A DNA stretch of 64,000 bases from the NCBI GenBank assembly GCA_963989385.1, contig OZ022511.1:1674001-1738000 (forward strand), read 5' to 3'. Positions 1 to 11,100 of the stretch are shown here, piece after piece. Positions within the stretch are counted from its first letter, which is position 1; every line of letters begins with the position of its first letter. This DNA is from Ctena decussata. Its lineage: Eukaryota; Mollusca; Bivalvia; Lucinida; Lucinidae. The translations under genes were made by a program, and so were the position numbers. Under the pieces are notes generated by a model, which was given only the letters and a program-made list of their open reading frames with translations, did no database searches and was not told the DNA's origin.

Positions 1-212
1 TCTGGCCACATACTTTCGTTTCTCCTTCCGCTGATTCAAGAAGGGTAGTTGTCAGTTACTGGCGAAAGTATGTGCACTTAGTACTGGTTAACCGCTTAGG
101 AGGTCTAAGCCTGCCCAGGAATAGTGTGGTTAGGTTAACTGACCGTCCCGACATGACCTTAGTTGTTTACCGCGGACGTTAAGCATCAAATCAACCAACC
201 AACCAACCAACA
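1..212 (+). repeat. tRNA-derived SINE (family S1), 3' part, cut by the window start
   Basis: The body matches, on the opposite strand, the complete copy at 46183-46446 and the copies at 55487-55690 and 58694-58950. The tRNA-like head lies before base 1. The 3' end is a short (CAAC)n-type tail (aaccaaccaacc), as expected for a retroposed element. The rest, to about 814, is AT-rich DNA in which no gene was recognised. Confidence 0.75.
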
Positions 213-814
213 CCGGCTTTTATAGGGGCTATACACTTTAACGCCTTGCGATACAAACCCTGCTTCATTTCACTGCCTTGCAATACACAAGCTCGGTTTT
301 ATAGCGACCTGGTAGAGCGTTTGCCTTTCACGCAAGCGACCTGGGTTGATATCGAGTGCCATTTTCTCAGTTCTGGTTAGAAACTAACCCAAATTTTACC
401 GATACAGCTCCAGGGTCTGAGCAATCGAATCATTATTTGTAGAAAACTTCTTTACCATGGCATAGCGTTAATCTTTCTCCATAATGCAGACATTGATTTA
501 TAAGGCCTCCATACCATGACTGTAATATACATGTATTACTCGACGAAAATTATAGACACATTGTTTTTATGTCTTCTATAGAATGGCAGAGTATTAATAT
601 TTGGCCAAAGTTTGAGACATATTGTTTATAAGGCATCTTTACCATGGTAGTAAAATAAACCTGAATAATTTAAAATGTATTATATTCAATTGGTATGAAA
701 TTGATACATCTGAAATAGAATAGTATGCATTCACTAGCAAAAAAGAACAACTTTGTTTAAACATATTTTATTCGTTTATAAGTTGTTACATACATACATA
801 AATATATATAATAT
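213..814. other. AT-rich sequence without recognised features
   Basis: No open frame with protein character, no splice-flanked exon and no match to the repeat families seen elsewhere in the window. A TACATA microsatellite-like stretch lies just before the fold-back element starting at 815. Confidence 0.5.
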
Positions 815-2198
815 TAGTCCGGCAGAAAAATATTTTGACCTGGAACTAAGGTCTAAAGTTTTTTTCTTTACTGATTCATGTTCTACAGACATTACCTTTG
901 AAGAATCCGAGTGATGCCACCTTGTCATCATTGAGCATTTTCATATTTTCAAGATGGCATCCAAGATGAAAGCGGACTTATGGCAAAATCTATATTTGAC
1001 CAGCTTATACCACTCAGTGGGGAATTTCTTTGCTTTTTTTGATGTTTGGTATAGCTTTTGAGTTACTACATGTCTATTTGTCTTTATCACAGATGTGTCT
1101 ATGATATAATGGATGGCATCCAAGATGGCAGCCAAATATATATTATGTACAAATGGCGTTTCTTTTCTTTATTTTACACAGAGCTTGCATTTGACACATA
1201 ATACTAATGATTAATTTTCATACAAGGCATAGATCTTAAAATTCTAGAGGTCTTGCTATTTCACCTTCATATACTTGTGTCGATACAAGATGGCAACCAA
1301 GATGGCTGCCAAAATATAAAATTTTACCAGAAAAAGGTAATTTTATATGGAGCCTGTGTTTGACATGTAATTCTAATGACTAATCTTTATGTAAGCCAAG
1401 GATTTTGAAGAACTAGAGATCTAGCTGTTTACTACTGAGAGAAGATATATAGAATGGCATCCAAGATGGCAGCCGAAATATAGAAACTAAACGTAGGTTG
1501 TCCCAAAAACGTGCATTTGACGCATAATGCAAAACATTTTCCGCAATCTGAGATAAGATGTAACAAATGTCTCATTCAAAAGTGAAAAATAAGCAATGAC
1601 CATCAAAACTATCATTTCACCTTTGTACTTATTTCTTTGTGGGTCAAGTAGATGATGCCTTACACAAAACAATATGTGCCGTTGCATGATAAAAACAGTG
1701 ATTTGAGCTTTGCATCCTGGGATGTCCCGGCTCAGTTCAGTCTATGCAGATTGTTCATTTCCTTACTACCGATTGATTGGATAGAAATGAATTTGATCAG
1801 ACTGGGTAGATGCTCATTTTGATCTGAGTATTCATTGGGAACAAAGATGCTTTCATTTGTTTTTGCCATGCAACGGTTTATATAAAATACTTTCAATCAC
1901 ATATATACTGAGCAAGAATGGCAGATACAGGCACATATGCCTACAGTATAAAATGCCACATCAGTATAAGGTTATATGGTATAAGATTAGCATTTAAATA
2001 AATATTAACACACAGCATTTAACTTCAGCATCCACCAAGGCAAAATTGACTCATGTAGCGGACAAAAGTCTGTCTATCAATAGTTGAAATAGAGCAAATA
2101 ACTCTTAAGAAGCTACAAATAGCCATATTGCGCACTTGCCTACTTGATAAAACTGTTCCTTTGTTGAAACTTTAAGGGCAAACTAGACATAAACCACT

Positions 2199-2515
2199 TT
2201 AAGCAACCACTGTCTGTTCATTCCCACATACGATGCTGCCTTGGCAACCACAAAACATGGTACAACCAAGTCCTACTCGGCGGCAACCACAGCGCATAGA
2301 CGAACATGGATCATCGTTTTCACATCCACATTTTATCAGTTTCAGTACATCATCTGGGACAAGAGCAACTGCTTTTGGCACAGTAACTGGAACAAGAGTT
2401 TGAGATGCTTCATTTCTCAACCATCCATAATTCTCGGTTGAACGGTCTGGAGGATCTGTATCCAGTGCACGCCTGAAGATGTGCTCGTTTAACGTTTTCT
2501 ACAAATGACTCTGCA
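2199..2515 (-). pseudogene. Inverted second copy of the cysteine-rich C-terminus
   Basis: The left fold-back arm carries the same C-terminal coding region in reverse. Here the cysteine module (C-x-C-x5-C-x4-C-x-C) and the linker VPVTVPKAVALVPDD are intact to the stop at 2199. The copy lacks 14 nt near 2470 that the other arm has, a loss between short TGC direct repeats, so its frame breaks upstream at a different point. It ends at about 2519, where the spacer begins. The open frame of 73 codons is therefore a gene end and probably not a small gene. Confidence 0.6.
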
Positions 2516-3133
2516 GTAGATATAAGAGAGACCCTACGAAGGAATAACGCTATTGTTCCTCATCTGATTGGTGCACATGCCCTTTCAGGATGTGACACGG
2601 TTGGCGGTTATTTTGGTATTGGTAAAGGCAATGTAGTCAAGATGTTGCTGGATGGTTATATTCTTTCAAGTCTGGGTGACACAAATGCTGTATTACCTGA
2701 TGTAGTTCAAGAATCGACTACTTTCATAGCAGCATGCTATGGATTCCCACAGTGCGAGAACATGACAACAGCTCGACAAAAAATGTGGAAGAAAAGGGTA
2801 GGGAAACCCTCAAAGACAGTTGTTAAAGTTTCATCCCTTCCTCCTACTGCAGAGTCATTTGTAGAAAACGTTAAACGAGCACATCTTCAGGCGTGCATTT
2901 GGAAAAATGCACTGGATACAGATCCTCCAGACCGTTCAACCGAGAATTATGGATGGTTGAGAAATGAAATATCTAAAACTCTTGTTCCAGTTACTGTGCC
3001 AATGTGGATGTGAAAACGATGATCCATGTTCGTCTATGCGCTGTGGTTGCCGCCGAGTAGGACTTGGTTGTACCATGTTTTGTGGTTGCCAAGGCAGCAT
3101 CGTATGTGGGAATGAACAGACAGTGGTTGCTTA
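2516..3133 (+). pseudogene. C-terminal fragment of an uncharacterised HALSGCDT / cysteine-rich family protein
   Basis: The frame opens at about 2520 in the spacer and has no own start codon. It reads through an A-HALSGCDTV motif and a Y-FGIGKG stretch, then a middle segment with SLPPTAESFVENVKRAH (about 2840-2880) and PPDRSTENYGW. At about 3000 a 44-nt deletion, seen by comparison with the left arm, shifts the frame and gives a stop at 3011-3013. Beyond it, in another frame, 3005-3133 still encodes the C-terminal cysteine module C-x-C-x5-C-x4-C-x-C-x6-C-x3-C-x-C. From memory, proteins with this motif order recur in mollusc, cnidarian and fish genomes without a known function. The cysteine spacing suggests metal binding, which is inference. 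The upstream part is missing because the inverted arm begins there. Confidence 0.6.
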
Positions 3134-4529
3134 AAGTGGTTTATGTCTAGTTTGCCCTTAAAGTTTCAACAAAGGACCACTTTTATCAAGTAGGCAAGTG
3201 CGCAATATGGCTATTTGTAGCTTCTTAAGAGTTATTTGCTCTATTTCAACTATTGATAGACAGACTTTTGTCCGCTACATGAGTCAATTTTGCCTTGGTG
3301 GATGCTGAAGTTAAATGCTGTGTGTTAATATTTATTTAAATGCTAATCTTATACCATATAACCTTATACTGATGTGGTATTTTATACTGTAGGCATATGT
3401 GCCTGTATCTGCCATTCTTGCTCAGTATATATGTGATTGAAAGTATTTTATATAAACCGTTGCATGGCAAAAACAAATGAAAGCATCTTTGTTCCCAATG
3501 AATACTCAGATCAAAATGAGCATCTACCCAGTCTGATCAAATTCATTTCTATCCAATCAATCGGTAGTAAGGAAATGAACAATCTGCATAGACTGAACTG
3601 AGCCGGGACATCCCAGGATGCAAAGCTCAAATCACTGTTTTCATCATGCAACGGCACATATTGTTTTGTGTAAGGCATCATCTACTTGACCCACAAAGAA
3701 ATAAGTACAAAGGTGAAATGATAGTTTTGATGGTCATTGCTTATTTTTCACTTTTGAATGAGACATTTGTTACATCTTATCTCAGATTGCGGAAAATGTT
3801 TTGCATTATGCGTCAAATGCACGTTTTTGGGACAACCTACGTTTAGTTTCTATATTTCGGCTGCCATCTTGGATGCCATTCTATATATCTTCTCTCAGTA
3901 GTAAACAGCTAGATCTCTAGTTCTTCAAAATCCTTGGCTTACATAAAGATTAGTCATTAGAATTACATGTCAAACACAGGCTCCATATAAAATTACCTTT
4001 TTCTGGTAAAATTTTATATTTTGGCAGCCATCTTGGTTGCCATCTTGTATCGACACAAGTATATGAAGGTGAAATAGCAAGACCTCTAGTATTTTAAGAT
4101 CTATGCCTTGTATGAAAATTAATCATTAGTATTATGTGTCAAATGCAAGCTCTGTGTAAAATAAAGAAAAGAAACGCCATTTGTACATAATATATATTTG
4201 GCTGCCATCTTGGATGCCATCCATTATATCATAGACACATCTGTGATAAAGACAAATAGACATGTAGTAACTCAAAAGCTATGCCAAACATCAAAAAAAG
4301 CAAAGAAATTCCCCACTGAGTGGTATAAGCTGGTCAAATATAGATTTTGCCATAAGTCCGCTTTCATCTTGGATGCCATCTTGAATATATCAAATTGCTC
4401 AATGATGACAGAGTGGCATCACTTGGAATCTTCAAAGGCAATGTCTGATATATGAGAATCAGCAAAGAAGAAAACTTTAGACGCTAATTCCAGGTCCTCT
4501 CAGAAATCTGCCTTTTTCTGCCGGACTAT

Positions 4530-5023
4530 ATGCCCTACAATCTTGGGATTAGAACGAAAGCTGAGCGCTTACAGAGTTCTTCTCCCTGATATAATACATC
4601 TGTATACAGTGTGGCGGATATTTGTTTACAATTTCAAATATTAAAACAAATTTAACTCTACGTTCAGGTAGAAAAGGTATAACAAATGAAGCCTAGTCTT
4701 ACTAAAATTGGTATGGATACGTTTATATTATCAGAAATATACAATAACTTTGCAGGAAACGTGACCAATACAATAGAACGCCAGGAAAAGGTATAAAGCA
4801 AGACAAATTACGGTACAAAACAAAAGGAAACATAAGAAGTGAACGATGTGAAATCAATAGAACAGAATGAACAAACAAGAACAAATTTATCGCGTATCCA
4901 AATGCATGCCCCCTGGTTATGTCCAAACCAGTCAAAAAAGCATGAACATTTCATATGGCGTATCTTTTTTACAAAGATCCATAAATGTACTCGTATAAAG
5001 CATGAAAATAGGAAGAATAGCAA
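4530..5023. other. 3' flank of the symporter gene
   Basis: This region lies downstream (minus strand) of the stop codon at 5024 and probably holds its 3' untranslated region. No canonical AATAAA was found on the minus strand here, so the polyadenylation site is unplaced. The open frames on both strands have no protein character. Confidence 0.45.
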
Positions 5024-5185
5024 CTAAATCACTGTTGTGGAAAAGTTAGCTGGTAACGTTTGTGTGGTAACGTCCAAAAACTCTACTGGAAGTGTGTTTA
5101 AATCAAAATATGCTGCTCCCCAAGTGTTGACCCCCAGTGTCAGTATTGCCACAGATAGAATGTCCATGATTAACCCAGCTTTGAT
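5024..5185 (-). CDS. SLC13 exon 14 (last)
   Basis: Acceptor tatttcag precedes ATCAAAGC; phase 0. It encodes residues 527-579: the last membrane segment ([12 protein letters not shown]...), the conserved NTWG, the FDL element and a short extracellular tail with the sequon NFS just before the end. The stop is TAG at 5024-5026. Confidence 0.92.
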   Translation of the reverse strand: MKAGLIMDILSVAILTLGVNTWGAAYFDLNTLPVEFLDVTTQTLPANFSTTVI

Positions 5186-8100
5186 CTGAAATAGATAAAA
5201 TAAATTCTGAAGTAAGATCTTACATCAGAGAAATATAAACTGAAGACTTGGTTTAATGGAGACTGTTCATGTGCAGTAATGAATTATTGCAACGCTGCTC
5301 ACGCCACCTAGAACACGCTTAAGCGGAACTCTATTTTCAAATGAACTCCGAATGAGCCAAGTGACCCCAAAGGACCTACATATGCATAATCTGCACTATG
5401 ATGAATTATGGGTAGACTTGTTATGGTCGGCAGACACTCGAAACTTGGCACAAGCGGCAATGAAATCGAAAATAAAATTGAGCCGCGACACGAGAAAACC
5501 AACAAAGTGGCATGTGCGCCCAGCGAAGGCTCAGATCAGCCTGGGCATCCGCCCAGTCTGATCAGAGTCTTCGCTGGCCGCTTGGAGGTAGCTTAGACCC
5601 TTAGCTACCTTTCAAGCGCTTAGCGAACAGTCTGCTCAGACTTGGCGGATGCCCAGGCTGATCTGAGTCTGCTCTGGGCGCACAATTACATTGTTGGTTT
5701 TCTCGTGTCGCGGCTCATTTCATTCTGAAGTAAGATCCTCTGGAAGCACAGAATGCATCCGAGAAATGCAAATACTCCCGAATAATGGACATGATTGAAG
5801 GATCAAATGTAAGTTATTTATTTTCAGACGAAAGCACATAACTCGCTTATTAATATTTATCTTAACCTTTAAGGCGCCAAAAGAGCAGTGGACAAAATTT
5901 ACGTCTGTTAAAGGCCCCATTGCTCTATCAGCATGAAATATTTTATCGTGAGGTATCGCGGCAAACTTCTCACTACAGTTTCGCCATTGATTATTATCGT
6001 GATTGACCGGCTTTGACAAATCAAAACATTCTTGAGTTTACCATAAAATAGATTTGAAAAATAACTAGGTCATTTTAGTTGCCAACTAAAATGACCTATT
6101 TTCGATTTCACAAGCATTATTTCCTGGTAAAAACGCAATGTACAGGAGGTAAATATACACGGTACAGGCGTTTTAACAGGTGATAAAAATACAATGTCTT
6201 TGTCTTTGTCTTTGTTGATGTATTTTCCTCCTCTAGGTAGGAGCACCGTTCCGCACAAGAACGTGATTAAAGTTCAGGTTAAAAGTTTATGTTAAAATCC
6301 ACAACTTATAAAAATCTAGCTGGCCGACACCTAAAAACTTCTATGGAAAGTCTATGTACACGTCGGATGGCAGCAAACAACCATTACCCCCTGGGATTTT
6401 CTAACTGTAACTTGCGTACGTGGATTTTATAAAAACAGTTTCTTGACAGTTGTTCTATATTATCTTGTACATCTTTCAATTCTGGGACTGTCTTTACAAC
6501 AGACTCAACACAGACCAATGTCTTAAGAACAAATAACCAATCCGTACAATACTGCTCCCACAGATTTACACCCAAGTGTGATATAATGTCTCTCAAAGAA
6601 GTAATAGTTGATTCACGGATATCATAGAAGGCTGGGCATCGTGACACTAGGTGTAGTAGATCCTCATCTCCCAAACGGCAATGACGACACACTGCATCCA
6701 CTGTACTCTTACTAAAGGTCTGACGGTTTTTCTGAAGTATATATGTGCCAGTCAGAATCCGTGCTTTTACCACTGCTTTCCTGACATCGCTAACTGAGGA
6801 ATCAACATTTCTCCAGACCAGATGGGTTGTGCCAATACGTAGGTTTTTTACAGACAGGTATTTCAGAGTTTTCTTTGTCTTTATATCATTAACTAACTGA
6901 GTTGTCCAAAAAGAGTTAATAGCTTTAACACAAATCTGTTTCCATTGCAATTTACTGAAATCACTGCAAAACAGCTGACACAGGGACGGAAGTCTGTATT
7001 TTTGAAGAATAGCATCCAACTCGAAGAAAAAGCTGTTGCTGTTGTTGAAGGAACAAGCTAACTGCCTCTGTACCAGCAGTTTCAGACTTGGATTATCACT
7101 GTTGAATACACTGTATGCAAGGCTTAGACGTCGTTTGTGCAATTCAGCTTCAAGCGGTAAGGCTCCAAGTAACAATAACACTGCAGACGTTGAAGTTCGC
7201 TGAGGAAGAGACTGTATGTTTCTAAGAGTTTGAGTATGATATTTCGATAATTGATCTAATTGTCCATACGTTAGTTTTAACACTTCAAGGCCGTAAAGAA
7301 GGCGTGGGAGAATGTATGCTTTATATATTACATATGAGGTCATTGGGTTTAATCCAGTTGAGCCATGCATTCCAGTATTCATCAAGGAGTATGCCGTCCT
7401 CCTTGCTAGGCTAATCCGTTCATTAACGTTCAATGCAGACTCCTTTTTAGCGGCCCTAGTCATCCCGAGATGAGAGGAACTATCCGACAACATTATAGGA
7501 GTATCACCAAGGAACCAGGTATTGTTTTGACCAGATTTTTGATTGGAAATGACTGTAACACACGTTTTTGTTGGATGAATTTTGTATCTGTTTTTACGGG
7601 CAAATCTAACTGCTTCCTGTAACATTATCTGCAGTTCTTCGGCTGAAGATGCCAGCAAGGCTACATCGTCGGCACAGGTTGGACTACCCACAAAAACGGT
7701 TCCAATTCTGAGGCCCAGACGTTTTGATTTCAGGATATTCAATAATTCATCAATGTACAAAAATATGAAGCAAGGATTCCATTGATTGTGCCGCTGTTGC
7801 ATTATTTCATTGCTTAACGGGGAACCAGAGACGAAAAAACGTATTTTTATGGAGAGACATCATTTTTTCAGAATACCTTGTTACTTCGTTTTTGCCAGTT
7901 ATCTGATACAAAAAAACAACCGTCATAGTTTCATCTATTCTGAAGTCTGTACAGGTTTTATAATGATAAAAATGTATTTTTACGATTTTTACTACTGGTA
8001 GGACTAAGGAGACTAAGTTTCAAAAAATGCTTCGTCCTACTTATATCATATTGAGAATTAAAAGACTAGAGGGCAGCCAGTGTAGATTTTGGATGAGCCG

Positions 8101-11100
8101 GCTCTTTAAGAGTCATCTCATCTAGATCTACGCTGTTTGGGGATTCAACGGTTTTCAATTTTGAACTTCAAGTCAGTTAAATTGTTCCGGTGGAGGTATC
8201 TGGTAAAACCTGCATAGCCTACTGACAAATCTAGTTTCATTTACACCACCAGTCAGCACCCATTCTCTCTAACAAATACATGTATACTCTTGAACGGGCT
8301 GCAACTCTCCACCACCTAGTTCTCCAATATCCAGCCAAAGAACATTATAATTACCATTTCAGGTATTGAAAAATACCCCAACAAGTATACCATAGCGTTA
8401 GGAGGCGTTGCCACGGGTAACATGAAGGCATACGACGTTGCAACGGCAGTGGGTATCATGAGTAGAAGAGGATTCGAACCTATTCCTATGGACTGAAAAG
8501 AAAAATAGAGTAATCAACTAAGGAATCCCCATCATGAGCACAAACTAGACTTCTTTGAATGATTACGTTACGAGTAGGAATATATCAGGTGTTTACCATT
8601 GTTATATCTTAATATTTACATTCTTGGTGTAGTTACTGAAAAGCCCTATAGTAAACCATTGGAACGTAATGTAGTTTACATTCCAATAATTACAATGAGA
8701 CACGCGACGTCAATGACGTAAAAATAAGCAATGGCTTTCTACAACCTGATTGGACGTCAGCTACGTCATGACGTCATGCATGCCGTTCTGTTGTTAGCAG
8801 AAAAAACTGCGTGTACATGTTTTACTGCTTCAATTTTAGCGCTTATATAAGATTTTTAAAGAAAGATTTCATTGAAACGAATGTAGATATAAGCAATGAA
8901 CTTAATTTTTCTGATATTTATCGAAGTGTACACTACATTGGGTCACTAGCAAAGTTTATATGAACCCCTTCGGGGTCCATTCACTTTGCACGTGACCCAA
9001 TGTAGTTTACACTTCGATAAACATCAGAAAAATGAAATTCATTCCTTAAATATTGCAATAGTGCGTTTGTTTCATGTTAGTTTAGAAGACATCTAAAAAA
9101 TCTGAAAAACGGTTCTTCTGGAAGCAAGAGACGCTCAAAAACACGGAACCAGCTGACTTGTTTCCGTTGAGTTGAACAGTAATACAATGTCTAACCCTGC
9201 TCAGAGCCTCTAACACCGGTTTTACCAGAGTTTTGTTTTCCTGATGACTTCCTGATGGGTAATTTGGTCCCAACTGCTTAATTATCCCTAAGAGGAACAG
9301 AAAATTTATACTTATTGCTACACCAGGCTACGGGTGTATTTCAATATTTACGCAAAACAAATTTTCACACACTTCAAACGAGGTGTGTGAGTGATGTCAG
9401 TGGCTGTCATGACACCGGCTCCTTTTTATTTTTTGCCCTTAGCAACTCCTACATCAAAAGCCCACATACTAAGCGTACAATGCATTCATTATTAATGTGT
9501 GTTTGCAATCAATTTGTCATTCTAGAAGTAGAATGATTAGCGCTCCTTTACGTGAAGTAACTATTTTTACCAGTTCGGCGATGATTGGAAGAACAAGAGT
9601 ACACGTGGCAGTGTTTGTAACCACTTCTGTAACCATGGAAACTAACAGAGCCACCAGAAAACAAGTCAGCCATGAGGGCACGTCACGAAATACTGTCAGA
9701 GCTTCTCGTATAGAGCCAGATAGACCAGATACCTGAAAAGTGTACTAATTTTCTTAAATATTTGTAAAAGAGATAAAGAGCCGTGACAAAACCAATAAAG
9801 TGGCATGTGCGTACAGCGAGGACTCAGATCAGGCTGGGCTGGGCTTATTCTTCACTTGTGCTTAAAGGGTAGCTTAGCGGTCTAAGCTACTTCCATGCTG
9901 ATAGCAAGGACTCTAATCAGACTGGGAGACTGGCCAGGCTCATTTGAGTCTTCGGGTTGCGTACTTCAAGTCCCATTTTGTTGGTTTTTGACATGTCGCG
10001 GTTCATTAATGAAGTTAGTTCAAACATATTTTATTTCAACAAGACATAGATGTACATTAGTTTACAAGATACAATACAAATTGGGATGACAACGAAAGCT
10101 ACAATCTTATTTAGTTCTCCTTGATGAAGTTGATATACGAATACACCTCCTTCATGGGTAAGCTGCCATTTTGGCAATGGAAACAAGTGTAACATAATAG
10201 TACAGTCGTTTGATATCACGATTATTCGAAACAACAAATCATAGATAGCTTTTCGAGGACAAAAGAAATAACACACTGGCATGGCGTGACGTACTCGCCA
10301 ACGAAATCTTCATGCTTCCCTTCACTTAAGGTGGTGATAATCACTGATTTGGGACAAAGACAAAAATCTGCATAAAATACTCAAAATAACACTGATCTTT
10401 CCAAAACTTATCAGATGCCTTTTTCATGTTGTTTCTCATAATTTAGAATCCCAAAATGCAGCATTTGTTAATGTTAAAAAGTGTTTTTAGAAGAGAAGAT
10501 CAAAGGGTAATTTTCTGCGAATAAATCTGAAAAAATAATATCATTATTGAAAATATACTTAGTGCTTAGAGTACCTTGTTGCATAATTTCAAACTCTTTC
10601 ACACATTATCAGGTTGAGCAGATGAAAAAAGATGCAGTCTGTGTCCAAATTTTTTTGTCAAAACACACAGGTGAGACAGGTGATACTATTTCAACAAGGT
10701 TGAACAATTTCATCTACACACCACTGATCATGTCAGTAATGTATTATTTATATTGTAGGTGTTAACATAGGTATGCTTGCCTACCCTATATCTAATAAAT
10801 GCGTCCAATGTACATTTACTTTGTACATGGTTGAAAATTTGAGAAAAAGCTACCGTTTTCATCTGGTCTACATTACAATTTGAGAAAGAGTTGGAATAAA
10901 TAATTGCTAGGACGCCCTTCATTGTGCAATAATGCACCTTCAGCACTACGTAAATTTTCAATAAAGATATTATTTTTTTCAGATTTATTCGCAGAAAATT
11001 ACCCTTTGATCTTTCCTTATAAAAACACTTTTTTAAGCAGCATGTACGTCTATTTTGTATTCTAAACTGTAAAGAAGAACAAAAATAAGAAGTCTGCTAA

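Larger units (their letters stand above)
815..4529. mobile_element. Fold-back (long inverted repeat) element with a captured or own gene fragment
   Basis: The left arm (about 815-2519) and right arm (about 2846-4529) are reverse complements over roughly 1.7 kb, around a 326-bp spacer. Ends read TAGTCCGGCAGAAA and its complement. Parts of the arms are identical: the 66-codon open frame at 1487-1687 minus recurs unchanged at 3646-3846 plus. Others differ by scattered substitutions and two indels. The arms end outside in TAT/ATAT-like flanks, but no target duplication is certain. The inner arms and spacer encode a cysteine-rich protein fragment, listed separately. The element could be a non-autonomous fold-back transposon that picked up a gene end, or an inverted duplication of a transposon's own 3' end. 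Confidence 0.85.

Noticed and set aside
1487..1687. 66-codon open frame, present identically at 3646-3846
   Set aside because: Identity follows from the fold-back arms and is not evidence of selection; the sequence has no protein-like composition or domain.
5480..5716. Family A as an intron-generating introner element
   Set aside because: Copies lie inside long introns next to acceptors and also in intergenic DNA; no intron consists of the element alone, and the symporter's intron positions look ancestral.
6384..7802. Intact host gene starting at the ATG near 7802
   Set aside because: The frame begins in the middle of a reverse-transcriptase domain; it is a 5'-truncated retrotransposon.
9497..9736. 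79-codon plus-strand frame
   Set aside because: Antisense shadow of SLC13 exon 12.
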